A DNA stretch of 29,810 nt from CAYWNA01 sp964459305 (GTDB lineage Bacteria; Planctomycetota; Planctomycetia; Pirellulales; Pirellulaceae), in assembly GCA_964459305.1 (NCBI GenBank), contig CAYWNA010000164.1, positions 1 through 29,810 of the forward strand. Reading direction: 5' to 3'. Position numbers and translations under genes: made by a program. Below the pieces are notes generated by a model. It was given only the letters and a program-made list of their open reading frames with translations. It had not been told where the DNA came from and made no database searches. Shown piece after piece: positions 6,973 through 14,467 of this stretch; positions within the stretch are counted from its first letter, which is position 1; each line of letters opens with the position of its first letter.

Positions 6973-8030
6973 TGACCTCCTGCTCAAACGGCTTGAGTCG
7001 TCCGTTCTCGCAAAGGAGTCCATTGCGAGGAGCCGAAACGATAGTTGGCTGATCCCCAACCGGCTGTTTCGCGACAATTGACATGGTCCCGAAACGTCTT
7101 GCAGGATGAGCGGTGGCGTCTCGAAGACCGAGATGCCGTGTGATCCACTGTCTCCGTAATCCAAGACGGTGACGGCTCGGCGAGATTAAAGAAAAAGTCG
7201 GCCAGAGAAATCCCTGCCTCAGTCGAGCTTGGCGGCACCGGAGAGGACGTAAACAAGGAGTCACGGAACGCGAACTTGGAAAGAAATGCCAACTGCTCCA
7301 AGGCCACCTCCGCGTGTTTGGGAGCAACTCGCCATTGTCGATGCTGAAGCCGGTGTGCAGCCAGTCGGCCGAGCAAGGTCGGTCGCGGCGCATGCAGATC
7401 CGCCGGCACTCAGTTCTGTTCCCGACGTCCGACTGTTCGGGTAATGCACGAGGAGAAAAGGAAAAGCAGCCGCCATCAGCGCAGCATCGAACGCCACGTG
7501 TCACGGTGCCGAAGAGTGACCGTGGTCTGTAGGCTACAGAACTGGTCATAGTGCAGCGTGCGATTGCCCGCTTTGTCCCGCTCGCAGCCGGATTCATGCA
7601 GTGGTTCGAAACGAGGAGCAAGTTCCTCGAAGTATTTGAGGCCGCTCAGGTCCGAGTTCTTTATCTCCGGCTTCCGCTTCCGGCTCCTTCTGCCTTCCCC
7701 CCCTTCGCCACTAATGTCTCAGTGTCTCAGAAGAACGAGGCATCGATACACATTCATGAGGCACTTGAGACATAAAGACCTGTCTGGGCTTGCCCTCGAA
7801 AGCGGGCGCGTCAATGTCAGAGATGAGAATGGGCAGGTGCCGCAATCGCACCTTGACCGAGCCCATACTTGAGAAGCATTTACTGGGTTCTACTCCATTC
7901 CAGGCGATTTTCTCGCGTACTTGAGTTGCCAAAGCCCGTCTGGAAATAAGAAGTTCAGCTTATTCCGCCATTCGTTACGCCCTTGTCCATTCTCGTCTTG
8001 TTCCTGTCTGTGCTCTCGGATTTCCGTCGC
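6973..8030. other. gene-poor stretch with no convincing coding region
   Basis: About 1.06 kb holds only frames that overlap one another and match no family I know. The longest, 6848-7621 on the minus strand, overlaps the NifX-like gene and is rich in Arg, Cys and Trp, as expected of a shadow frame. The minus frame 6984-7409 has a stretch (VALEQLAFLSKFAFRDSLFT) that looks a little more protein-like, so a decayed gene on that strand is possible. An 8-base inverted repeat (ATGTCTCA/TGAGACAT) lies at 7714-7721 and 7766-7773. Confidence 0.5.
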
Positions 8031-8046
8031 TGGCACGAGTTTTGCA
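8031..8046 (+). promoter_or_regulatory. sigma-54 (-24/-12) promoter
   Basis: The sequence TGGCACGAGTTTTGCA matches the RpoN consensus TGGCAC-N5-TTGCA at every conserved base. The invariant GG (8032-8033) and GC (8044-8045) are exactly 10 bases apart. Transcription would start near 8058, about 43 bases before the first ATG of the ferritin/peroxiredoxin cluster. Sigma-54 promoters need an enhancer-binding activator; none is encoded in the window. Confidence 0.82.
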
Positions 8047-8100
8047 AAACGTAGCCGTGACGAGCGACACAACAGGAAACACTCAGGGTGTTAGTTGGCC

Positions 8101-8331
8101 ATGGCCGAACCGTTCAATCAAAACCTGATCAAGACCATAAGACTGACGCGAGAGATGTTGGCTCTGGCCGACGAGGGAGATCGGGATCGGGACGACGATT
8201 CTTGCGGGATCGTGTATGGCATCCTCCGAGATTCTGCATACCAGATCCGGAAACTGGCTGAGCAGGAGTGCGAGAAACACAAGACCGCAGGCAAGTGGAA
8301 CGTAGACGAACGGTCCTCAGCGTCTTCCTAG
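8101..8331 (+). CDS. small conserved protein of unknown function, first gene of the iron/peroxide cluster
   Basis: 76 residues, mostly helical and charged: NQNLIKTIRLTREMLALADE, an acidic DRDRDDDSCGIVYG segment, then ILRDSAYQIRKLAEQECEKH. I recall similar short proteins beside ferritin/rubrerythrin genes in related bacteria but know no function. It has no signal peptide or transmembrane segment. The start is the ATG at 8101; an in-frame TTG at 8095 sits closer to AGGGTG (8085-8090) and cannot be excluded. It is the first gene after the sigma-54 promoter and is followed 42 bases later by the ferritin gene. Confidence 0.75.
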   Translation: MAEPFNQNLIKTIRLTREMLALADEGDRDRDDDSCGIVYGILRDSAYQIRKLAEQECEKHKTAGKWNVDERSSASS

Positions 8332-8373
8332 CGGCTGAGGTCGAAACAACCTAAGAGATAAGGATTGAAGAAG

Positions 8374-8889
8374 ATGTTGAACCAGAAGATTGAAGCCGCT
8401 CTTAACAGTCAAATCAACGCGGAGATTTTCTCCTCGTACTTGTACTTATCGATGTCGGCGTACTTCGATTCACAGAATCTGGCGGGGATGGCCAACTGGA
8501 TGCGGTTTCAGGCTCAGGAAGAACTGATCCACGTCATGAAGTTCTTCGACTTTACCAACGAACGAGATGGACGAGTACTGCTGCCCCAGATCGACGGTCC
8601 CAAGACCGAATGGACGTCGCCGCTGGACGCTTTCGAGGATGCGTATGCCCACGAGCAGAAGGTCACCGGACTGATCAACGATCTGGTGGACTTGTCTCTC
8701 GCCGAGAAAGACCACGCTTCGAACACATTCCTCCAATGGTTTGTCACGGAGCAGGTCGAGGAAGAGGCGGCTGCCAAGACAATCGTCGACAAACTCAAGA
8801 TGGTCGGCGACAACCCCGTGGCCCTGTACATGCTGGATGGGGAACTCGGCCAGCGTACGCCTCCACCAACAACTGATACCGCCGAATAA
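8374..8889 (+). CDS. ftnA: bacterial ferritin (FtnA type), iron storage
   Basis: 171 residues, typical of non-heme bacterial ferritin. It oxidises Fe(II) and stores iron as a mineral inside a 24-subunit cytoplasmic shell. All expected ferroxidase ligands are present at the positions used by E. coli FtnA: E17 (INAEIF), E50 and H53 (QEELIH), E94 (AHEQKV), Q127 and E130 (TEQVEEE). The start is the ATG at 8374, 9 bases after AAGGA; a TTG at 8365 in the same frame touches that ribosome site and is unlikely. It is 58 bases ahead of the peroxiredoxin gene, which fits joint control of iron and peroxide. Confidence 0.95.
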   Translation: MLNQKIEAALNSQINAEIFSSYLYLSMSAYFDSQNLAGMANWMRFQAQEELIHVMKFFDFTNERDGRVLLPQIDGPKTEWTSPLDAFEDAYAHEQKVTGLINDLVDLSLAEKDHASNTFLQWFVTEQVEEEAAAKTIVDKLKMVGDNPVALYMLDGELGQRTPPPTTDTAE

Positions 8890-8947
8890 TCGTTTTGAAG
8901 ACAACCGTTTTTGGCAACTGTTCACTCACAAAAGAAGGAATCCAACT

Positions 8948-9535
8948 ATGTCTACTCTGGTCACTCAGGAAGCTCCCGATTTCACCGCCCAGGCCGTGTT
9001 GCCCGACAACTCGTTTGCCGAGTTGACTCTCTCATCGCACCGCGGGAAGTACGTGGTGCTGTTTTTCTATCCGCTGGATTTCACCTTTGTCTGCCCCTCG
9101 GAGATTATCGCCTTCGACAAGGCAGTTGAGAAGTTCGAGGCGAAGAACACACAGGTAATCGGCGTCTCCGTCGACTCGCATTTCACACACTTGGCTTGGA
9201 AGAACACCCCGCCCGATCAGGGCGGCATCGGGCAGGTCAAGTATCCGCTGGTCGCCGACTTGAGCAAGAAGATCTCGGAGGATTACGGTGTACTCGCTGG
9301 TGGGGAAGTGGCACTTCGCGGACTGTTCCTGATCGACAAGGAAGGCATCGTTCGCCATGCCCTGGTCAACGACCTTCCCTTAGGCCGCAACGTCGACGAG
9401 GCGTTGCGACTGGTCGACGCGTTGCAGTTCACTGAGGAACACGGCGAGGTTTGCCCGGCCAATTGGCGCGAAGGCGAAGAAGCCATGAAGCCCACGGCCG
9501 GCGGCGTAGCCGAGTATCTGGCAAAGAACGCGTAG
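8948..9535 (+). CDS. typical 2-Cys peroxiredoxin (AhpC/Prx1 family)
   Basis: 195 residues. It reduces hydrogen and organic peroxides in the cytoplasm. The peroxidatic Cys49 lies in DFTFVCPSEI (with P at 42 and the conserved T two residues before), and the resolving Cys169 in HGEVCPANW. The C-terminal tail (EEAMKPTAGGVAEYLAKNA) is that of the Prx1 group. The ATG at 8948 follows AAGGAA at 8935-8940. No AhpF-type reductase is nearby, so the electron donor (thioredoxin or another) is not given by context. A hairpin follows the gene at 9551-9570. Confidence 0.95.
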   Translation: MSTLVTQEAPDFTAQAVLPDNSFAELTLSSHRGKYVVLFFYPLDFTFVCPSEIIAFDKAVEKFEAKNTQVIGVSVDSHFTHLAWKNTPPDQGGIGQVKYPLVADLSKKISEDYGVLAGGEVALRGLFLIDKEGIVRHALVNDLPLGRNVDEALRLVDALQFTEEHGEVCPANWREGEEAMKPTAGGVAEYLAKNA

Positions 9536-9550
9536 TAGGCATCTTGGCAG

Positions 9551-9570
9551 GACGGCCTGTCCGGGCCGTC
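9551..9570. terminator. hairpin after the peroxiredoxin gene (possible terminator or RNA-processing stem)
   Basis: GACGGCC (9551-9557) and GGCCGTC (9564-9570) form a perfect 7-bp GC-rich stem with a 6-base loop, 15 bases after the peroxiredoxin stop. No run of T follows, so full intrinsic termination is doubtful. It may reduce read-through or protect the 3' end of the upstream message. Confidence 0.45.
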
Positions 9571-9621
9571 TGGTGCAACAGGAAACCAAGTTAGTTCACA
9601 CATACATAGAGAGGGTTGACC

Positions 9622-9963
9622 ATGGAAAACAAGAAATGGAAATGTGCCGAGTGCGGCTACATTCACGATGGAGACGAAGCCCCGCTGCAATGCCCAAAGT
9701 GCGGTGCCATGAGGGATGTCTTCGTGGCCCTGGATGAGCAAGCGGCCGGACTCGTCGAGCGATCACGTCGCACGAACGCCCTGCATTGCCGCGTGGTGAG
9801 CCTGGCCCGGGAAATCGAGGCAGCGTGCAAGGACGGCATTGACGACAACCTCGACCCTGGCTGTGTCGCCGTTTTTGAGCAATCGTTGGTCCACGCCTAC
9901 GAGATGATGAAACTGTCCATGACGGAGGTGCAGGGCCACATCGCCAAAGGCAAGTGGGGCTAG
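9622..9963 (+). CDS. rubredoxin-like domain protein with C-terminal helical domain
   Basis: 113 residues. Residues 5-30 are a rubredoxin/rubrerythrin-type iron or zinc knuckle: KCAECGYIHDG, then CPKCG, with C8, C11, C24 and C27. The remainder (about 45-113) is predicted helical (EIEAACKDGI, VFEQSLVHAYEMMKLSMTEV) and does not show diiron ExxH pairs. A redox role feeding the peroxide-reducing neighbours is an inference from the knuckle and position. The ATG at 9622 has GAGAGGG six bases upstream; a TTG at 9616 is in frame but too close. Confidence 0.85.
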   Translation: MENKKWKCAECGYIHDGDEAPLQCPKCGAMRDVFVALDEQAAGLVERSRRTNALHCRVVSLAREIEAACKDGIDDNLDPGCVAVFEQSLVHAYEMMKLSMTEVQGHIAKGKWG

Positions 9964-10063
9964 GCGGCTTCAGGATTTGTAGAGTAACTGAAGCTCCTCA
10001 ACCTCGGTTAGCCTCGCCAGGCAGATCCGGGGTTCCTGATTCAGTCTTGATCGCGGCAGAAAA

Positions 10064-10083
10064 GTCAGCCCCGTAAGGCTGAC
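10064..10083. terminator. hairpin between rubredoxin-like and ferritin-like genes
   Basis: GTCAGCC (10064-10070) and GGCTGAC (10077-10083) make a perfect 7-bp stem with a 6-base loop, about 100 bases after the rubredoxin-like stop and 46 before the next start. There is no T run. It could be a weak terminator, attenuator or processing site. Confidence 0.4.
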
Positions 10084-10128
10084 CCGCATGGACCCGTGCT
10101 GTACATCAACAACTTTGGAAGGAAGACA

Positions 10129-10626
10129 ATGGCAAAATCCGCTAAGAAGAAGACGACGGGAAAATCTACTAAGAAGAAGACCGTGCGAAAATCCACGAAA
10201 GCGATCCAGCAGGATCTGATTTCGAACATGGAGACCTGGAAGAAAATCGAAAACGCTTCGATTGCCTCCACGGGTCGAGTCATCGAAAAAACCGAAAACC
10301 CGATCGTACGTCTGGTCATGGAGGTCATTCAGCGCGACTCACAGATGCACTACCGTGTACAGGAGTTGATCGCCCAGAGCCTGCAGAAGACGGTCAGCCT
10401 CACACCCGATGAACTCGGCCAGGTATGGGACTTGATCGAGGATCACATCAAGATCGAGAAGAAGGTTCAGAAACTCGCCGAAGAATCCCTGGAAGTGACC
10501 AAGAAGTCCAAGGGCATGCTGGTCCAGTCCTATCTTCTGGAATACCTGTTGGCAGACGAGAACAAGCACAACTTGCTCCTGGAACGGCTCGCGGGCATTC
10601 AGAAGGGTATGTATCCCTACGGCTAG
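10129..10626 (+). CDS. ferritin-like helical protein with lysine-rich N-terminal tail
   Basis: 165 residues. Residues 2-25 are histone-like (AKSAKKKTTGKSTKKKTVRK), a composition seen in DNA-binding tails. The remaining ~135 residues are helices with carboxylate/His pairs arranged as in ferritin-like folds: RDSQMHYRVQEL, IEDHIKIEKK, and LLEYLLADENKHNLLLERL. That suggests a four-helix metal-binding bundle, though the metal site is not certain. The ATG at 10129 follows GGAAGGAAG; an upstream in-frame start at 10096 has no ribosome site. A basic tail on a ferritin-like body recalls Dps-type DNA protection; that role is inferred only. Confidence 0.8.
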   Translation: MAKSAKKKTTGKSTKKKTVRKSTKAIQQDLISNMETWKKIENASIASTGRVIEKTENPIVRLVMEVIQRDSQMHYRVQELIAQSLQKTVSLTPDELGQVWDLIEDHIKIEKKVQKLAEESLEVTKKSKGMLVQSYLLEYLLADENKHNLLLERLAGIQKGMYPYG

Positions 10627-10738
10627 GTCGGTGAACGAATTCAGGACAGAAGCAATTTGCTGAGTAGCGCCAGGAAGGGTCCCCGAGAGAAGTTCACGGG
10701 GCCTGACTGGCCATGCTCGGCAGTGAAAGGAGAGAATC

Positions 10739-11194
10739 GTGGCTCAATGGATCTCCGCTAAAGAGATATTGGATTTTGCCATCCAGAACGAGGAGAAAGC
10801 TGCTGAGTTCTACACGGATCTGGCGTCAGAAATGGAATCGGGCTCCCTTCGCGAAGTATTCCTGGGTTTCGCCCGTGAGGAACAGGGACACAAGGCGAAG
10901 CTATTGAAGGTCAAGGATTCCGGCAAGATGGAATCGGCGGGCCAAGAGATTCTCGATCTGAAGATCGGTGACTATCTGGTGGAAGGCGAGCCGGGGCCGG
11001 ATATGGATTACCAGCAGGCACTGATCCTCGCGATGAAGCAGGAGAAAGCGGCGTTCAAACTCTACACGGCACTCGCCGCCGCGGCCCCCGACGAGGATCT
11101 GCGAAATTTACTGCTGTCGCTGGCCCAGGAAGAGGCAAAGCACAAACTGCGTTTCGAGGTCGAATACGACGACCATATCTTGACCGAGAACTGA
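10739..11194 (+). CDS. rubrerythrin-like diiron protein (ferritin-like domain only)
   Basis: 151 residues with the two half-repeats of a rubrerythrin diiron site: NEEKAAEFY with REEQGHK, and QEKAAFKLY with QEEAKHK. These give the expected Glu and ExxH ligands. There is no C-terminal rubredoxin domain; a separate rubredoxin-like protein is encoded at 9622-9963 and could be the partner. The family reduces peroxide or senses redox state. The GTG start at 10739 is set by AAAGGAGAG just upstream. The next gene follows after 35 bases. Confidence 0.9.
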   Translation: MAQWISAKEILDFAIQNEEKAAEFYTDLASEMESGSLREVFLGFAREEQGHKAKLLKVKDSGKMESAGQEILDLKIGDYLVEGEPGPDMDYQQALILAMKQEKAAFKLYTALAAAAPDEDLRNLLLSLAQEEAKHKLRFEVEYDDHILTEN

Positions 11195-11229
11195 ACATCC
11201 GCCAATGAGGCTCGCGGAAGTGTAAAAAC

Positions 11230-13342
11230 ATGAAAAGGAACGCATCATTCTCGCTGCTGGCGTTGTTGTTCGCGGCCGGTGTGTTCTGTTTTATTCGGAA
11301 AGACTGTAGCTCGGAGGAAGGTGGCAAGAAAATGACGAGTCCGCCAAACGCTTCGCAGGAGACGAAGGAGAAACCGCCTGCGGCAGCTCACACCAATCGG
11401 CTCGCGGACGAAACCAGCCCCTATCTCCTCCAGCATGTCCACAACCCTGTCAACTGGTACCCATGGGGAAAAGAAGCACTCGACCGGGCCAAGAAGGAGA
11501 ACAAGCCGATCTTCTTGTCGATCGGGTACTCTGCCTGCCACTGGTGCCACGTGATGGAACGTGAGTCGTTCGAGGATCCGAAGACGGCCGAAATCCTCAA
11601 CCAGCACTTCATCGCCGTCAAAGTCGACCGCGAGGAGCGGCCGGACATCGACGAGATCTATATGACGGCGGTCCAGCTGATGACCGGCGGGGGCGGGTGG
11701 CCGTTGAGCGTATTCCTCACACCGGACTTGAAGCCCTTCTTTGGCGGAACATATTTTCCGCCGGAGACGGTCCAAGGGATGCCCGGTTTCAAAACGGTAC
11801 TGACTCGAGTGGCCGAGTTGTGGCGCGAACGGCACGACGATGTGACACACAATGCGGAGCAAATGCTCCTCGCCCTTCAAAAGAACACCTCGCAAGAGCC
11901 GTCGTATAACGGAATGCCAGATGGTTCGATTCTGGCGCTGGTGTCGGCGCAGCTGGGACGCGAGTTCGATCCCCGGTGGGGCGGATTCGGCGGCGCGCCA
12001 AAATTCCCACCCAGCGGTGCGATCGCCGTGTTGTTGCGCCAACACGCGCACACCGGCGAAGAAGGTCTGCTGCAGATGGCCACCGTGACGCTTGATCGCA
12101 TGGCACTCGGCGGCATGTACGATCAGATCGGCGGAGGGTTCCATCGTTACTCGGTTGACCCTTACTGGCTGGTTCCCCATTTCGAGAAGATGCTTTACGA
12201 CAACGCGCTGTTGAGCCGGGTGTATCTCGAAGCGTGGCAGGTGACCGGCAACGACTTCTATCGCCGAATTGCCACCGAAACGCTCGACTACGTGCTACGC
12301 GACATGACCGACGCCGCCGGNNNNNNNNNNNNNNNNNNNNNNNNNNNNNNNNNNNNNNNNNNNNNNNNNNNNNNNNNNNNNNNNNNNNNNNNNNNNNNNN
12401 NNNNNNNNNNNNNNNNNNNNCGGCGTTTCCGACAAGCAACTGCTAGAACGTCTGCAGCCGATGGGAAAAAAACTCCTGGCGGAGCGCGACAAGCGTGTGC
12501 GCCCGGGCAAGGACGACAAGGTCCTGGCCGCGTGGAACGGCATGATGATCTCCGCTTTCGCGCGGGGCTACCAGGTCACCGGTGACGATCGCTACCTGGA
12601 GGCGGCGGCCAGGGCAGCTGACTTTGTGCTCACGGAGATGGTCCGCGACGGCGTTCTGTTGCGAACGTATCGCGGCACCAGCAAGCTGCCAGGCTATTTG
12701 GACGACTACGCCGAGATGGCCCTCGGGCTAGTTGACCTGTACGAGGCTGGTTTCGACCGGCGATGGCTCCAGGCAGGCGAGGAGTTGGCTGGCAAGATGG
12801 TGTCGGACTTTTGGGATCAGGACGACGGTGGTTTCTTCTACACATCGGAGGACCACAAGAACCTGCTTGTGCGGACCAAGCCCTTCTACGACGGAGCCGT
12901 TCCGTCGGGCAACGCGACGGCAACACAGGTGCTGTTGCGGCTGTCGCGGCTGCTCGGCCGGGAGGACTATCGCAACAAAGCGGAGGCGGTCCTGCGCACA
13001 ATGGGCGACGGGCTGCGTACCCACCCCCGTGCATACCTGAACCTGCTGTCCGCCCTGGACTTCCAACTGAATCCTACCAAGGAGATTGCCATCGCTGGCG
13101 AATCGGAAAGCGACGACACGGCTCGATTCCTTGAGGTCATCCACGGCAGGTTCGTTCCCAACAAGATCCTCGCCCTGGTGGAGCCAAATGGCGTCGAATC
13201 GGAGCCCATCGGCAAGTTGGTGCCGTTACTTTCGGGCAAGAGCATGATCGAAGGGAAGGCAACCGTTTACGTGTGTGAGAACTTTACCTGTAAGCAGCCG
13301 ACCGACGATCCGGTGGCGCTGAGGGCGATGCTTGATAACTAA
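11230..13342 (+). CDS. exported DUF255 / thioredoxin-fold YyaL-SPATA20 family protein, broken by an assembly gap
   Basis: The N-terminus has a hydrophobic segment (residues ~7-22), indicating export or a membrane anchor. A DUF255 thioredoxin-like domain follows: NRLADETSPYLLQHVHNPVN, then the CxxC motif YSACHWCHVME, REERPDID and GGWPLSVFLTP. An (alpha/alpha)6-barrel-like region comes next (GGMYDQIGGGFHRYSVD, and after the gap DDKVLAAWNGMMISAF and DDYAEMALGL). The protein runs to AVEPNGV- and CENFTCKQPTDDP-type ends. Bases 12321-12420 are N. The frames before and after the Ns differ, so the 100 Ns are not the true gap length; by comparison with family length about 80-110 residues are missing. 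Its catalytic function in bacteria is not established. The ATG at 11230 lies 35 bases after the rubrerythrin-like gene. Confidence 0.88.
12321..12420. other. assembly gap (100 N)
   Basis: Exactly 100 unknown bases lie inside the DUF255 gene. The round number and the reading-frame change across it indicate a scaffold join of unknown true length. Confidence 0.99.
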
Positions 13343-13359
13343 CCCGAAAAGGACTGGAA

Positions 13360-13599
13360 ATGAGAATACGCAAGAAGAAGCTGCAGAGACCGGAGCAGAT
13401 GTTTGATCGGTACACCTACCTGGGTTGTCCACTAACTCGCAATCGAACCGCTTGGTGTTATCGCATCTGCACACCGGGTGCCGAGGGAAAGGGACGTTGC
13501 GGCAGGGTCGCTCCTCACGCCCTGAGGAGCAGAATCCAGGAGTGTATCGAACGCTACAAAGAGCGCACCGCCGACGAGGCACAGCCGGACGCGAGTTGA
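13360..13599 (+). CDS. small Cys-containing protein of unknown function
   Basis: 79 residues, basic at the N-terminus (RIRKKKLQRP), with four central Cys residues: YLGCPLTRNRTAWCYRICTP, then GRCGR, and one more in IQECIERY. The spacing does not match a known zinc finger. It has no signal peptide or transmembrane segment. The ATG at 13360 follows AAGGA at 13348-13352, 17 bases after the DUF255 stop. Similar short proteins appear near respiratory genes in related bacteria as far as I recall, but no function is known. Confidence 0.72.
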   Translation: MRIRKKKLQRPEQMFDRYTYLGCPLTRNRTAWCYRICTPGAEGKGRCGRVAPHALRSRIQECIERYKERTADEAQPDAS

Positions 13600-13636
13600 G
13601 GGAAAGAACCGCGGAAAGAAGGGGCCGGATTTCAAG

Positions 13637-13695
13637 GTAGCCGAAGTCGCCAGACTTTGGAGCGGAGGACCCCAAACTCTGGTGAGTTCGGCTAC
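13637..13695. repeat. long inverted repeat (24-base arms) before the ACIII operon
   Basis: Left arm 13637-13660 and right arm 13672-13695 are complementary at 21 of 24 positions, with an 11-base loop. The outer 9 bp, GTAGCCGAA/TTCGGCTAC, are perfect. There is no T run and no coding content. The ends match the palindrome at 3929-3957, pointing to a dispersed repeat family. It lies 38 bases after the 79-residue gene and 24 bases before the next ATG, so it may separate the iron/peroxide cluster from the respiratory operon. Confidence 0.8.
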
Positions 13696-13719
13696 GGCCG
13701 GGAAGAAGCAGGTGACGTG

Positions 13720-13881
13720 ATGGGATGCCGAGAGGGGGAATCCGAGCACAAAGCCAAGCCGGGCCGGTATCGGTGCAAAGGCTGCGGCGCGGTCTCCAAG
13801 AAGAAAGACCACCTCTGCAAGCCCAAGAAGATCAAAGACGGCGACAAGGGTAAGGAGCATGGCCAAGGCAATGTTCAGTAG
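13720..13881 (+). CDS. very small zinc-knuckle-like protein overlapping actA
   Basis: 53 residues: GCREGESEHKAKPGRYRCKG then CGAVSKKKDHLCKPKKIKDG. RCKGCG plus a downstream Cys (and His) could form a zinc knuckle. The tail is very Lys-rich. The ATG at 13720 has AGGTGA five bases upstream. It ends 23 bases inside actA in another frame, so the two are probably translationally coupled. Function unknown. Confidence 0.6.
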   Translation: MGCREGESEHKAKPGRYRCKGCGAVSKKKDHLCKPKKIKDGDKGKEHGQGNVQ

Positions 13882-14467
13882 GGCATTCGAGCGGAGAATC
13901 TACGTCGCCGTCGCGGTGCTTGTCTTCTCAGGTTCGCTGGGAGTTTCGTTCGGTGCGTACGTGCTGTGGCCTGAGCGTCGTGAGGCCGGGTACCAGCCGG
14001 AGCAGCCGATTGCTTTCAGCCATAAGCTCCACGCGGGCGAGCTTCAAATCGACTGTCTGTATTGCCATTCCAATGCCAGCAAGGGGGCGCATGCCACAGT
14101 ACCGCCCGTGTCGACGTGTATGAACTGCCACGCAGAGGTCCAACCGAAAGACGCCCAGGGGAACACCAAGCCCGAAATCGCGACCCTGCTCAATCACTGG
14201 GAACAGCACGAGCCCATCCGCTGGAACAAGGTTCACGATCTGGCCGACTTCGCGTATTTCGACCACAGCCGGCATGTTGGTTCGGGGCTGGAATGCCAGG
14301 AATGCCACGGAGCGGTGGAACGAATGGACCATGTGCGCCGTGAGCATGGCATGAAGATGAGCTGGTGCCTGGACTGTCACAAGCAGTCGCCGCCGGAAGA
14401 CGATCCGGCAGTTGAGCCGGGCCAGGCAACGCGCGCACCGATCCACTGCACGGCCTGTCACCGATAA
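13859..14467 (+). CDS. actA: alternative complex III subunit ActA, membrane-anchored pentaheme cytochrome c
   Basis: 202 residues. One N-terminal transmembrane segment (about 14-38) is followed by five CxxCH heme c sites at about residues 66 (CLYCH), 87 (CMNCH), 146 (CQECH), 170 (CLDCH) and 197 (CTACH). This is the hallmark of ActA, which carries electrons from the ActB/ActC quinol-oxidising core to ActE and the oxidase on the outer face of the membrane. The ATG at 13859 immediately follows AAGGAG; the ATG at 13871 is an equally possible start. It is the first gene of the actABCDEF series. Confidence 0.95.
   Translation: MAKAMFSRAFERRIYVAVAVLVFSGSLGVSFGAYVLWPERREAGYQPEQPIAFSHKLHAGELQIDCLYCHSNASKGAHATVPPVSTCMNCHAEVQPKDAQGNTKPEIATLLNHWEQHEPIRWNKVHDLADFAYFDHSRHVGSGLECQECHGAVERMDHVRREHGMKMSWCLDCHKQSPPEDDPAVEPGQATRAPIHCTACHR

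Noticed and set aside
6848..7621. 257-residue minus-strand open frame
   Set aside because: It overlaps the NifX-like gene and has a Cys/Arg/Trp-rich composition, no ribosome site and no recognisable motif.
11245..12180. 311-residue minus-strand open frame opposite the DUF255 gene
   Set aside because: It is antisense to a well-recognised gene, and its composition is that of a complementary high-GC frame.
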